NCBI GenBank assembly: GCA_014084085.1
Contig: NPFB01000077.1
Coordinates: forward strand, 5,956 to 69,955
Length of the DNA: 64,000 bases
DNA from: Hondaea fermentalgiana
Taxonomy: Eukaryota > Sar > Bigyra > Thraustochytrida > Thraustochytriidae
Reading direction: 5' to 3'
Shown here: positions 47,422 to 59,097 of the stretch, in pieces
Layout of the letters: each line of letters starts with the position of its first letter
Position numbering within the stretch: the stretch's first letter is position 1
Translations under genes and position numbers: made by a program
The notes under the pieces: generated by a model
Seen by the model: only the letters and a program-made list of their open reading frames with translations
What the model was told of the DNA's origin: nothing
Database searches by the model: none

Positions 47422-49392
47422 ATGCTGGGCATCAAGCCGGAGAGCGAGGGCGAGGAGGCCGCGCAGACGACGACGACGACGTCGACGACGAACATGCCGG
47501 CCGAGGAGGAACGCGCCGAGTCGTCGGCATCGGGGGAGACCGTGGACCTGGAGAAGGGCGACACGGAAGCCGCCGTCGCCGAGGAGGTGCAGCAGATGCC
47601 GAGGCAGACGACGACGAGCTTCCCCGAGTTCATGATGGAGCTGCGCGATATGAACCGCGACGTCAAGATTAAGAAGGGCATGTGCAAGTACGCAGACAAG
47701 CGCATTTTGTACGGCATTAACGCCAGGTTCGTCTCTGGCGAACTGTGCGCACTCATGGGCCCCAGTGGCGCCGGTAAGAGTTCACTTCTCGCAACGCTGC
47801 AGAACGGCAACGAGGCCATGTTCCTCAATGGCCAGCCGCTGCCCAAGCAGTACTCGCAAATGGTGTGCGTGATCCCGCAGGCCGACATTCTCTTTCCCGC
47901 GCTGACGCCGCGTCAGGCGCTGCGCTACAGCGCGGTGCTCAAGCTGCCGGAGTCGACGAGTTCAGAAGAGGTGGAGGCCGTCGTGGACCGCCTGATCAAG
48001 GACCTGGCCCTGAACAAGTGCAAGGACACGCCCGTCGGAGACGAGAACCGTCGCGGCGTGAGTGGTGGTGAGCGCAAGCGCGTGTCTATTGGCACCGAGC
48101 TCGTGACGAACCCGAGCATTCTGCTCGTAGATGAGCCCTCGTCTGGCCTCGATTCGACGACCGCCGAGGGTGTCGTAGAGCTTTTGCGGCGCCTGGCCAA
48201 GGAGAACGGCCAGATGGTTATTTGCACAATCCATCAGCCAAGCTACAAGCTCTTTACCTCGTTCGACAAACTGCTCATGCTGCATCACGGCCGCGTCGTG
48301 TACAACGGGCAGGCGCAGCAGCCGCTCCACGACTACTTTAACTCGATTGGGTTCAAGTCGCCCGCTTTCGAGAACCCGCTCGACTACTACATGCGAGAAC
48401 TCCAGGCCCGCGACGAGGAAGATCTCCAATTTTTCGCCGACAAATGGGCGGCCCTGGACGATGCTACGCGCGAGAACCTCGACACGTCCAAGCATAACAA
48501 GGTGGCCGGCGCTGGCGTGTCTGCGGAGCAGCTCGAGAGCATCACGGCCAAGAACGGGTGGTGGCACCAGTTCACGACGCTTTACAAGCGTTTTTTCGAG
48601 GATACGGTTCGCGACAAGGAAAAGTTTCTGCAAATGTTCTTCATGAAGCTGGCCATTGGCGCACTGCTTGGTGTGGTCTTTATCAACCAGGCGCGCAAGG
48701 ACTCGGTAAGCTCGGCGTTTACGTCCACCTCACCGCTCTTCTTTCTGGTTATTTCGGCTGTCTTTGACACGGCTTTCGCCTCGATTCTCGTGATTCCGCT
48801 TACGCGCCCGCTGCTTGTGCGCGAGTTCCGCAACGGCGCCTACACTGTTTCTGCGCTTTTCACGGCGCAGGTGATTAACAACTTGCTCTTTGACATGCTT
48901 AGTAGCGTGGCGTACTCTGTTGCGGTCCCCATTGTGGGTCTTTACCCGTCTGCGCGCCAGTACTTTTTGTACCTGTTTGGCACGATGCTCATTACTGCTT
49001 TTGGTTCCGCCTTGGGTCTCATGCTCGGCAGCACGAGCAAGAACGTGCAGGATGCGCAGAGCAAGATGATTCCAGTGGTGATGCCTCTTTTGCTCTTTTG
49101 CGGATTTCTCATTCCATACTCGGAGATCCCGTACTACTTTACCTGGCTTTACTGGCTGAGTCCGTTTCAGTATGCGCTCAGCGGTCTTCTCATTGTTGAG
49201 TTTGAGCCGCGCACTCTGGTTCAAGCGGACGGCTCGACGATTTCTGGTGAAGAGTACTTGCAGCTGCAGGAGCTGGATGCCGACGACCTTTGGCAAAAGT
49301 TTGGCATTCTCATTGCTCTCGATGCCTTCGTCTACATCATCTCGTACATTAGCATCCGCATGTCCATTCACAAGCAGGCTAAGAGCACCTGA
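47422..49392 (+). CDS. ABCG-type half-transporter, copy 2
   Basis: Intronless, 656 residues from ATG (MLGIKPESEG). An earlier in-frame ATG at 47215 would give 725, adding an Arg/Pro/Glu-rich stretch made by a 13-bp repeat (about 47321-47360); I take that as 5' UTR. After an acidic, Thr-rich leader come Walker A GPSGAGKSS (Lys119), VSGGERKRVSIG, ILLVDEPSSGLD and CTIHQPSYKLF. NPLDYYM and an ABC2-type membrane domain with about six spanning segments follow. The NBD is almost identical to copy 1; linker and loops differ more. Copy 1 has Gly-rich GGSGGGKSS where copy 2 keeps the common GPSGAGKSS. Predicted ABCG exporter working as homo- or heterodimer; the two copies could be partners. Substrate unknown. 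Confidence 0.93.
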   Translation: MLGIKPESEGEEAAQTTTTTSTTNMPAEEERAESSASGETVDLEKGDTEAAVAEEVQQMPRQTTTSFPEFMMELRDMNRDVKIKKGMCKYADKRILYGINARFVSGELCALMGPSGAGKSSLLATLQNGNEAMFLNGQPLPKQYSQMVCVIPQADILFPALTPRQALRYSAVLKLPESTSSEEVEAVVDRLIKDLALNKCKDTPVGDENRRGVSGGERKRVSIGTELVTNPSILLVDEPSSGLDSTTAEGVVELLRRLAKENGQMVICTIHQPSYKLFTSFDKLLMLHHGRVVYNGQAQQPLHDYFNSIGFKSPAFENPLDYYMRELQARDEEDLQFFADKWAALDDATRENLDTSKHNKVAGAGVSAEQLESITAKNGWWHQFTTLYKRFFEDTVRDKEKFLQMFFMKLAIGALLGVVFINQARKDSVSSAFTSTSPLFFLVISAVFDTAFASILVIPLTRPLLVREFRNGAYTVSALFTAQVINNLLFDMLSSVAYSVAVPIVGLYPSARQYFLYLFGTMLITAFGSALGLMLGSTSKNVQDAQSKMIPVVMPLLLFCGFLIPYSEIPYYFTWLYWLSPFQYALSGLLIVEFEPRTLVQADGSTISGEEYLQLQELDADDLWQKFGILIALDAFVYIISYISIRMSIHKQAKST

Positions 49393-50080
49393 TTTGACTG
49401 CCGAGTAATTTTGTGAAGGAAGGGGCTTTTCGTCCGCGCGCGTGTGTGTGTATGAAGGTGGTTTCGGGAAGGCGACAGCCAGCTTCAGCGCTTGATATCG
49501 AACTCGTAATTGATTAGTTGCGTCTTTTTTTGGGGGGTTCTTTTGGTTTCATTGTTGGAGAGCAATGATTGTGCAACGAGCCGGCAGAACCTGTTTTGAA
49601 AATTGAAACTCTCGTCATTCTTTCCGAGACATTTGAGCTGTTTGGCGAATATGTACATGCCCATCACACTTGCTGACAAGGGTGAAGTGATCAAGATTCG
49701 TGCATTGATATTGGCCCGGGGCGTCAACCCGTCGCCGCGAGAATACGCAGAGTGACGATGCAAATCGCTCTGCATGTCGGCAGCAACCGCGCATGATCGC
49801 GGTAGAAGGCTGCCGTCCTTTTACCCTATTGATCAACATAAACAAACAGCGTATTCGAAGACTTGTTGCTGCAATTGTTCGTGACACTGTGAAACGAATT
49901 GTGTGGGGGAGAATTGTCGGGCCACAGATTTCCGTTGCGATGAAAACTCTGCGTGGGAAGTGGAATCAAAATCAAAGTCGAACATTACAAGGTCCTAATT
50001 CGTGTCACTGGTAGCGCACGATGCACTGCCGAGATCAATCAGTCTCCAAGCGCCATCTTGTTGAGTTGTCACGTTGCAAA

Positions 50081-50353
50081 GGCCTATGTCGCCATGAGAG
50101 ATGCCTGCCTTGTGCAGCGCAGCGCAGTGTGCGCTGCGTGCGCGCGCTCGCTCTTTTTGACAGCTACAAGACCCTTTGCATTTGCAATGCGCTTGGCTGT
50201 AAAAGAACTGAGCGCGTAAGGCCCACGTCGCAACGAGAGATGCCTGCTTTGTGCAGCGCAGCGCACGCTGCGTTGTGTGCGCGCGCTCGCTCTTTGACAG
50301 CTACAAGACCCTTTGCCTTTGCAATGCGCTTGGCTGTAAAAGAACTGAGCGAG
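50081..50353. repeat. Tandem duplication, about 138-bp unit (2 copies)
   Basis: Copies at about 50081-50218 and 50219-50353 share long identical blocks, including CAGCTACAAGACCCTTTGC and GGCTGTAAAAGAACTGAGCG, with small substitutions and short indels. Not in a recognisable gene. Confidence 0.85.
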
Positions 50354-52040
50354 TGGCCTCAACCTGATTCAGTTGAAGCGATAAAGGCGAGAAACGCCAC
50401 GTGAGAAATCCGCAGCAAAGGCGTCAATGGGTGTTGTGCAGTGTCTATCGAATCAAAGAACGATCGTGTGCGATGCGTGCTACACAATATAACGGCTCAA
50501 GCCGAACGTCGTCATCCTTTGTGCCATTACTTTAGATTTGCCAACGCACCTGACAAGGGCTGATGAAGACATACCGTTGTCACCTTTTCAAGTAATCTGG
50601 CAAAGAACAATGAGCGCAGCCTAGGTCATCAAGCCAAAGTATAGCTTTCCTTTCCTCTTCATCCTCACTTGAACACAAAAGGAAAAATCATGTGGGCGAT
50701 GTAAGCAACAAACCGAAGAGGGATTTTCCTTCCTCTGCCATTCTTCTTGCTAAGCAGCATACTACTTGCCATTCGTTCTTCCTTTTTGACCGGCAAACTC
50801 TCTAATCACTGCACCTCACGAACGTAGCGCTCCATGCTACTGGCGCAGCGGCAAGTGCACTTGTGAGAGATGCAAAAGGATTCACGTGCTTGGGCCTGTG
50901 ACACCTGTGAACAGACCCCAGTGGCAGAGCAAGGCCCCATCTTCCCTTGTGACGAGGGCCTTTCTTGAGCGCTGGCCGACCTGTGAGCGCGCGCTCTTTC
51001 CTTCCCCTCCCTTTTCTATTCAAAGTTCGAGGCTTGACTGGTCTCGGTGGCAAAACCAGCAGCCAGCAGGCTCCGACGCTCGCACGATCGCAAGGTTTCT
51101 CGGCTGGTCTCCCGCGCGCACCAGCAGCGACTGCTCTGTACACGCAATCACATCACATCGCATCGCATCGCATCGCAGCACAGCATTTTCTCCACCGCAC
51201 CCTCGTACCTGCAAGCGTGCTCGCCGTCGCGTCGATGTCGATGTCATGTCACAGCGTCGCGTGCGCCACGCGCGGCAGCGAGCTCCTCCCTGGCCGGGAA
51301 AAAACGAAGGTATCGACCGGCAGGGAGCCCGGCATCAGCCGCCACCGCCAGGTGCGGTAGCGCATAAATTGCGCCTTGCGCACGTATGACGCGCCGCGGC
51401 CAGGGTCGCTCGCACGCGGCGCCCGCGCGCTCGGGGTGGCTGGAGCTGGGGCTGGACTTTCTGGAGCTCGAGCCGGAGCCGGAGGACGGCGGACTCGGAC
51501 CTGGACTCGAGCGCGTGCGCAGCGAGCGGGCTGCAGCTGCTGCCCTCGGCGCGCGCCACGTTTGGCCACGTTTGGCTCTTCGTGCCGCGACACCGCCGCT
51601 GCGGTGCAGACTGACTGACGGTGCGAGCGTGGGAGAAAGAGCGGAGGGCCGGGGCCGGCCAAGCCGGAGCAGCAGCAGCGGCGCGCGCGAGTGGATGGCA
51701 CGCACGCGATTGCACGCAGACACGCAGGCACGCACGCACGCAGGCACGCACGCAGGCGGACACGCAGGCGCGCAGGCACGACGTAGGGGCGGAGCGTGCG
51801 TCGCCGAGAACGCGGGTGAATGAGAAGGGCGGCGGGAGCGAGATGAAGCAAGCGACCAGAGTGGACACACTGCGCTGCACCGCGCTGCACCGCGCTGCAG
51901 GCGGTGGCCGAGAAATGGGTGGAAGGATCAGAAAGGACTCGGCTGGCTGCAGCAGTGCGCCGTGGCAGCTCGTTGAATAGTTGAACCCCGTGGCAGGGAA
52001 GGAGGAATTCGAATGGATAGAGGGGAAAAGAAATGAAGGA

Positions 52041-52100
52041 GAAAAGAAAAGAAAAGAAAAGAAAAGAAGAAAAGAAAAGAAAAGAAAAGAAGAAAAAAGA
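52041..52100. repeat. (AAAAG)n pentanucleotide tract
   Basis: About 60 bases of GAAAA units with a few AAG slips; a purine-only strand. Confidence 0.9.
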
Positions 52101-53666
52101 CGGGTGACGTGGGCGGCTCCTCGGTCCCGCAGGTGCGGACCAAGACGCGGCAGTGCTCTTTCCCCCCCCAGAAGCCCCAAGGAATCGCAGCCAGCATTTG
52201 CTGCGGGGACGTCCGAGCTAGGTATACGGCCGGGGGCTGACCGGGGAGGAGCCCCGAGAGCAATGCTGCGGTGTGGTGCGGGCACAGGGACCCTCGAGTC
52301 CGGCCCGCAGCACTGAAAACAGCGGGCAATGCGCTCCCGCGACGGAGGCCATGCGTCCAGTGCGCGTGGCGAGCCTGCTTTGCAGCAGTGCCCGCAGCCG
52401 CTCTCGCTGCGGACGTCGGGGGCGGTGGAGCCCGTAGCGTTCCCTAAGTGCCGCCTAGTCCCCGAGCGACATCCACACCGTTGTCCACGTGTTCCCCTCT
52501 GGGCTCCCGGCGACCGAAGCTAAGGCGGCGGCCGGGACCAACGGTCGCAGCCTTTCCCGCACCAGTCTGATTTCGCCCTCCAGCGACACGGCCACCAGGC
52601 GCTAGCGGCGGCCTGCGCTCTTCTGTCCTCTGCGCTGCTCTTCTGGCCTCTGGGCTGCTGTCTTTTGGCCGTCGCATCGCGGCGCCCGTCGGGCCCAGCC
52701 TCCCTTTTCGATCGGTGCGGCCGCGTCTCCATCATGCCGCGCCTCCGCCTCGCTCCGCCTCGCTCCGCCTCGCTCCCGCACAGAGGCGGCCGGACAGCAG
52801 AGCTGCTGCTGCGTCGCAGTCGCAGTCACGCGGAGATGAACTGGCGGCTGCAGTGCCTGCAGCGAGCGAGCGCAGTGCCTGCAGTGCAGCATGTGATGCA
52901 TGACATCACATGCATAGATAGCACCACACGCAAGGCGCTGGCGGGCGTGATCGCGGTTCCGGCGGCGCGCAGCTGGCGTTCTAGAGGCTGGCCAAGCCAG
53001 GTGTGGGGAGGGGGGCTGCGGGCTGCGGCCGTCAGTGGGCGCTGCGCTGCGGAGAGGGCCCACAGCGCGGAGGCTGGCCCCGGCCAGGCGCCGCCTGCCA
53101 CCTGTGAGACAGGAAGAGGAAAAGGGAGAGCGCCTCTCGCGCCTTCGCGCCTTCTCGCTCGTCTCCGCCCTCCTTCTCCGCCCTCCTTCTCCCTCCCTCC
53201 CTCCCTCCCTCCCTCCTCGCCGCGCACGCCGTCCGCCCAGCCGGCCCTGCCGCCCGCCATGCCAGCCCGCCATGCCCGCCGCGCCTGGCACGCTGCCGCC
53301 CCGCGCGAGGAAGACCAGGCCCCGCGCGGGTCCCGGCCCCGCCAGCTCCGCGCCCTGCTCTGGCAGGACTCTAGCGCGAAAGCAAGGGCGAAAGCAAGCA
53401 AGAAAGAAAGACAAAGCGAACGAACGAACGATCGATCGCCGCTCGGTCGGTCGGTCGGTCGGTCGATCGATCGATCGAAGCGAGGGAGGACCGGCCGGCC
53501 GGCAGCCAGGTCGAACGGGCGGACGCACGGACGCTTCGTTGCGCGCCGCTCCCGCCCTGCGCGCCTCGCCTCGCCTGCGTGGAGACGAGAGCCGGGAGGA
53601 GGCAGGGCGGCATGGCCGGCGCAGGAGGCGGCCGCGCGGGCGGACGAACGGCCGACCGGTCGACCG

Positions 53667-53832
53667 GAGAGAGAGAGAGAGAGAGAGAAGGAGGGAAGAG
53701 GGAAAGAAAAACGGAAAGAAAGAAAGAAAGGATGAAAGAAGGAAAGAAAGAAAGAAAAACGGAAAGAAAGAAGAATGGATAGAAAGAAGGAAAGAAAGAA
53801 AGAAAAACGGAAAGAAAAAAAGAACGAATGAA
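53667..53832. repeat. Polypurine tract (GA / GAAA / GGAAA repeats)
   Basis: Nearly all-purine strand of about 165 bases, beginning with a GA run and continuing as GAAA and GGAAA units with rare C or T. Confidence 0.85.
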
Positions 53833-53834
53833 CG

Positions 53835-53866
<32 letters not shown>
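53835..53866. repeat. (GGCA)n tetranucleotide repeat
   Basis: About eight tandem CAGG units directly after the polypurine tract. Confidence 0.95.
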
Positions 53867-54802
53867 TTCGAAGCTGCGAGCGAGCGCGCGATCGAGCGGC
53901 CGCGAGCCTCGCGAAGCAAGCGGCCAGAGCACGGCAGGCGCTGCAGCCGGACGCGGATAAAGGAAGGCAGTGGCGCGCAGCGCGTGTGAACGCGGAGCGT
54001 GCAGAGCGGGGAGTCAGCGGCGGCGAGCGCAGTTTCTTCCCCGGGCGCTCTCGAGGCGAGAACTCGCAAACTCTCCCAAGAACTCGAATCTATCGGGATA
54101 AATAAAAAGTATTCGGCAAGCCAGGCGCGGTGGGTGGAAGTAAAAAACAAACCTCCATAATAAAATGTTGCAAACGCAAAGCAATGTAATGCAAAAGAGG
54201 AAACAGAGAGGAGAACGAACTCGAAAAGAAAAAAAGGAAAAAGGAGGTGCACGTGCTGCACTTCGCCGTGCTGCGCTGGCCGGCGCTCAGGCAGCCCGTG
54301 CGAGCGACCAGCGGCGGCAGCGCAGACGCAGCAGCCGCGCGGGGCCGAGGCGCGCGTCAGCCGGGCGGCCGGGGGTGCCTGGTGTGGCCGACCAGGGCCA
54401 TGGTGGCTGGCTGGCTGGCTGGCAAGGAGGGAGGGCGCAGAACTGGCTTACTGTGTGCTGCGAAGCTGAGTTGGTTTACAGTTAGTACGGCAGAGAGGGC
54501 TCACCACCGCCTTGGGAGAGGAGAGAAAAAGGAAAAGGCCGGATGGAAGAAGGGAAGAAGCAGAAGGAGCGGAGGACGCAGCGCGAAGTCTGGGATCGCC
54601 AGCTTTACTGGCGTGCCGCCGTTCGCAGCTAGCTAGCTGCCACTGCTGCGAGCGAGATGACCTGCACTGCGAGCGCTGGACCGCGAGCGTAGGCCGCCGC
54701 CGCTGTTGAGGTCGCGCCGGCCTCCGGATGACTGGTCAGCGGCACCAACTTGGCAAAGGCATTCGCGTTTTCTCTCATTCTCTCATTCTCTCATGCATGC
54801 AT

Positions 54803-54857
54803 GCATTCATTTATTCATTCATTCATTCATTCATTCATTCATTCATTCATTCATTTA
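54803..54857. repeat. (CATT)n tetranucleotide repeat
   Basis: About 13 units of CATT with one TTAT interruption near each end. Confidence 0.95.
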
Positions 54858-56613
54858 TCTTTCTTGCATTCATTCATTTTTTCAGCACGCAAGCACGCAA
54901 GCAGGCACGTTGCATCTAGGAAAAGGCAAACTAACTGTAAAGTATAAAGAAGGCAAAACAACGCTCCGCCCCCACTGCCAGGACGCGGCGCCGTGTCAAA
55001 ATAACGCGCCGCGTGCGAGGGTCGATCGCGCGGCCGCTCCGCCCGGTCCGAGGTGGCCGCTGCCGGACGCCCGATCCCTTGCCTTGCCTTGCCTTGCCTT
55101 GCCTGTGTTGCACTGCCGCCGCGCCGCGAGGGCTGGCCTCAGGGAGAGATTGGACCAAGCAGCTGCAGATGGCAGGCGGAGGCCGTGCTTACGTAGGCGG
55201 CGGCCGGCGAGGAGGAAGTCGAGGCCGTGGTGCGATGCGATGCGATGCGAGGCGATGCGATGCGATTGTGGGTGATGCGATGTGAGGCGAGGCGAGGCGA
55301 GGCGAGGCAGCGCGACTTGACTTGATGCGAGGGCTTGCCGGCGGTCCATGATGCTTGCCTGCCGCACTGCACTGCAGCAGCCGGGCTTCTTTCCGTTCGC
55401 AGGCAGTTCCATTCTCCCTCCTCCTGTCTCTCTCTCTCTCTTTGTTGAAAAAGAAGTTTTACTTTTGGGTGGAAGGAAAGTTGGAAAAAGGAAAAAGAAT
55501 TGCAAAAAAGAAGATAAAATAAAATAAAATAAACAAATTGCAAAGCGCCAACTGCAACAGGCCGAGCGAGCGAGTCCCGACTCAGCCCCGCCCGACCCCG
55601 CGACCGAAGCCAGACCGAGCCCTGCTGCGCCCCGCGCGGAGCTAGCTTCTCCACGCCGCCCCTCCCCCTCCCTCCCCCTCCCCGCGACCGCAGTGCTGGC
55701 CGCCGGCACGTCCCTCGCGGAGGAGAGCAGGCCTCGGCCGTTGCGCCATCGGGCATCGATCGATCGACCGTTCCGAACTGCGAAAGCGCGATCGCCATCG
55801 CTCGCGAACTCACTCCAAGCCAAGCCTAGTCTGGCAGACCAGAACCGAAGCGAGCGAGCGGGCGGTCGTCCGTCCCAGGAGCCGCGGTCGCAGCTTGCGC
55901 AGCGCAGCGCAGACGCGAGCCCGAGTTCGCCGGCGCTGGAGTTCGCGCGGGACGCGCTCTCACTCTCGCACTCACTCCCTCACTCACCGTCGTCTCCATC
56001 GCCGCCCATCGCATCGCATCGCAGCAGCCATCGCAACTCATCTCATCCCGCGACGCCTTCCTGCCTGCCTGCGCCCGCCTTGCGGAACGTGCCGCTCGCG
56101 TCGCCTCGCCTCGCCTCGCCTCGCGTCGCATCCCGTCGCGCCTCGCAGCGCCGCGCGGCTCTCCCGCGCGATCGTCTCCGCGTAGATACGCGCCGTACAC
56201 GTCCACGTAGTACTGCACGTCCACCTTGGACACGCCCACGTAGTACACGCGCACGTACGCTACTACAGCTCCAGCAGCAGCAGCGCAGCAAAAGCCGCCA
56301 ACGGAAAGCAGCCTCCCTCGCGCCCGCCCCGCCGCGCGCGGCGCCGACCTGGACGCGGACCCGGGCGCAGACCCGGACTCGGACTCGGACGAGCGAGCGA
56401 GCGAGCGAGCGCGGGCGGTCCGCGGCCTGGTGCTGAGGAGCCTGCTGCTGTGCTTTGGTCCTTCCGCGGCGGCGCACCGTGCGAAAAGAGCTAGCTAGCA
56501 CGGAAGACCAGCCACGGCCGGCTGGCGAGGAAAGGAAGCCCAGGCACCGACCGACCAGGCCAGGGCAGCGCTTGCTTGCTTGCAGTGCGCTGCGCTGAGC
56601 GGAGCCGGGGCCT

Positions 56614-56614
<1 letters not shown>

Positions 56615-56652
<38 letters not shown>
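56615..56652. repeat. (GCAC)n tetranucleotide repeat
   Basis: About nine uninterrupted CGCA units. Confidence 0.95.
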
Positions 56653-57365
56653 GCGTGAAACTTCGCGTTCATCCGTCCATTCGTGACGCCCGAGAGCGCC
56701 GGAGCTGCCGTGCATCACGTCACATCTCACCACATCCATCGCGCATTGATTGGCGCGCCCTTACTTCGCATCCATCGCTTGGCACGGCTTCGCTTCGCAG
56801 CACAGCCGAGCTCAGCGCAGCTCAGCGCAGCATAGCGTAGCACAGCGCGGCACGGCTTAGCTAGCTAGCTAGCTAGCTAGCACAGCAGCACCCGCCTCGC
56901 AGGCGCTGACTCTCGTTCACGGGTGGCGCACTCCTCGCACTCCCTCCGTCGCTGCCTCCTCCTTCCTTGCCCGTGCTCTGGCACCAGGTCGGCGGTGAGA
57001 GCTCGGCGCGACTCGGCGCGACTCGGCGCCGCGCGCGCTCGCAGCCAGCCAAAGCGCGGCGCGCCCGAGCGTGGAGCGCCCGCAGCCGAGAGTAGTCCCA
57101 AAACCGGGGGTCGCGCGCCTCAGCCAGCCATCGATCGGGCAAGCAGAAAAGCGAAGGCACCGCAGGCAAAGCAGGAGCAGGAAGGAGGGCCTGAGAGAGA
57201 GGGACAGGGCTCCTCCTCCATCTGACTTCCTGCTTTCCTTTTCTTTCGTGCTTTTTCCTCCGGCTGGCCGGCTGGCTGCTGGGAAGAAGAGCGCCTGCGG
57301 AACCGCCAATTGCAAACGCAATTGCAAAAGCAAAAGCAAAAGCAATTGCACATCGTTCGTTCATT

Positions 57366-57391
57366 CGATCGATCGATCGATCGATCGATCG
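57366..57391. repeat. (GATC)n self-complementary repeat
   Basis: Six to seven GATC units about 80 bp before the zinc-finger gene start. The unit is its own reverse complement, so the run can form a hairpin in the 5' UTR. Confidence 0.95.
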
Positions 57392-57472
57392 TTGCACGCG
57401 CTCCTTGCTCCATCCCTCCACGCCTTTGGCGGGACGCACGTCAGCAAGAGAGACAGACAAAGAGAGAGAGAG

Positions 57473-57858
57473 ATGACGATGACGCAAGCCAAGACGGGCC
57501 CCGAGAGCCCCGGGGACGACGGCAAAGCCAACAAGATGTACCGCTGTAAAATGTGCAACGAGGAGTTCGTGCATAGGAATGTTCTCAAGGAGCACAACGA
57601 AAAGATGCACAGCTCCGTGCGTGTCCCCTGCGACCAGTGCGATAAGACCTTCACCACCAAAAGTTCTCTGCGTCTCCACAAGGAGGCCATTCACGACGGC
57701 ATCCGCTATCAGTGCTCCTTTTGCGAGAAGAGCTTTGGCCAGCTCGGCAGCCTTCGCAGGCACATCAAGTCGATTCACCCAAGCATGAAGGTCGCCCGCG
57801 GCGTTGGCAGCTTTGCACGCACCACGAGCGAATCCGCTCAGGCGCAGCAGCAGCAATC

Positions 57859-57890
<32 letters not shown>

Positions 57891-58576
57891 CACAACAGCA
57901 ACTCCATCATCATCAACAACATAATCAGCAGCAGCAACAGCAGCAACAGCATCAGCAGCAACAGCAACAGCAGCGCCATCTCCAGCAGCAGCAACAACAT
58001 CATCTCCAGCAACTTCAGCATCTCCATCAGCAGCAACAGCAGCGCGTCGGCCCAGCCTACATGCACCAGCCCGCATCGCTCCCGCTTCTCACACCAATCC
58101 TGGCCCAGTCGCAGCAAATGCTGCCCACTCTTAACTCGCACACGCGGGCACCCAAGGCAGCGAACTCCGGTGCAGGCGACGCCTCGCCGCGCTCCACCGG
58201 CTCCGAGTCCACGGTCTCGCTAATGTCCATCACAGGCCACGCCGCAAATGGTCCTGCCACGCTCAGCAAACATGCGAGAAAGCGCTCCGCTGGAGATCTC
58301 CTTAATCGTTGGCCAGAAGGCGGATCGCCTCCCAAAGTTCGACGATCTTCCCCACCACCTCCCGCAACCATTCCCGAAGACGAACTTCTCGGCCGCGACC
58401 TCGAGCGCCACGACACCAAGAAAAGGATTGAAAAGGAGGACGAGTCGCACCGAGACGCTCTGGGCGATGAAATCAAGTTTCCTGCAGCAACAGCAGCGGC
58501 ACTCTCTCACCCCTTTACGCACTCCGAGAGCCAGGCCATTGCCATCCTCGCGAGTCTGCAAATGCGCGCGCGCTGA
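57473..58576 (+). CDS. C2H2 zinc-finger protein with poly-Gln/His region
   Basis: Intronless, 367 residues. I start at MTMTQAKTG; the frame is open upstream but that part is repeat-derived. Residues about 23-105 hold three classical C2H2 fingers, all C-x2-C-x12-H-x4-H: YRCKMCNEEF...HNEKMH, VPCDQCDKTF...HKEAIH and YQCSFCEKSFGQLGSLRRHIKSIH. The tandem arrangement implies sequence-specific DNA (or RNA) binding, hence a likely transcription factor. Residues about 123-195 are almost only Gln with His, encoded by mixed CAG/CAA/CAT triplets. The rest is Ser/Pro-rich with a basic patch (ARKRSAGDLLNRWPE) and an acidic stretch. Target and process unknown. Confidence 0.88.
57840..58049 (+). repeat. CAG/CAA triplet tract encoding poly-Gln/His
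   Basis: Imperfect triplet region of about 210 bases within the zinc-finger gene. Runs of Gln are broken by Ser, His and Leu codons. Confidence 0.9.
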
Positions 58577-59097
58577 ATCAGTTCTCGCCCCGTCCCTCAT
58601 TTTGCGTTTCTAATTTCATGCATTCTGAGGCAAGGGCGGCCCTCCGTCTCCACTATCAATCACATTCGACACACACTCACACTACATTTCGGCAACTCTT
58701 TTTGCCATAGCAAGCAGCTGCCGTAATTCACGATGCGTTGATCGCCTTTTTTGACGCAAAAAGAAAAGAAAGGCCTCACTTCTCGCATCCTGCTAGTCCA
58801 AGAGTCTACGCAGCTCGACGTGCGGAATATTTTTTCTCCACCAAACACAAATGGGCCACATGGCCGCCGCCGTCGCTAGTATATTATCACATCGTCACGC
58901 GCACGTCGCGTCCTATATATATATATATGAAATAGTTCTTCTCTTCTCGCCCTCTTTCTCTGTAGTAGGTGAACTCCTTTCTCTTGCCATCGCTGGTCGG
59001 TGGTATCTCAACAAGTCTTTGTAAAAGTGAAAAAGAAAAAGCACCTTATTTACACGAGGAGAGCTGGCTGCGCACTTGCTGTTGGAGTCATGTTGAA
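58577..59097. other. Convergent 3' flanks
   Basis: 521 bp between two converging genes. A TA run lies at about 58915-58927. No coding signal. Confidence 0.5.

Larger units (their letters stand above)
49393..57472. other. 8-kb gene-poor region rich in simple repeats
   Basis: No gene I can support over 8 kb. Up to about 50800 the sequence is of mixed composition, with a 138-bp tandem duplication. From about 51000 it becomes GC-rich and packed with microsatellites: AAAAG, GAAA, GGCA, CATT, GCAC, TCGCC, TAGC and GATC runs. Long open frames on both strands (up to about 370 codons) overlap each other, consist of Arg/Ala/Ser/Pro runs and lack domains. It may hold the long 5' region of the zinc-finger gene, or non-coding RNA. 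Confidence 0.5.

Noticed and set aside
46962..47888. Open frame antisense to ABCG copy 2
   Set aside because: It is the mirror of a strongly conserved ATPase domain; the apparent coding is forced by GC-rich codons on the other strand.
51244..52285. Pair of long minus-strand frames with Phe/Leu runs
   Set aside because: The apparent membrane-like stretch is the translation of the AAAAG repeat read on the opposite strand, not a real transmembrane segment.
52665..54105. Overlapping 300-370-codon frames on both strands
   Set aside because: Arg/Ala/Lys runs derived from microsatellites, no motif, several equally long frames at the same place.
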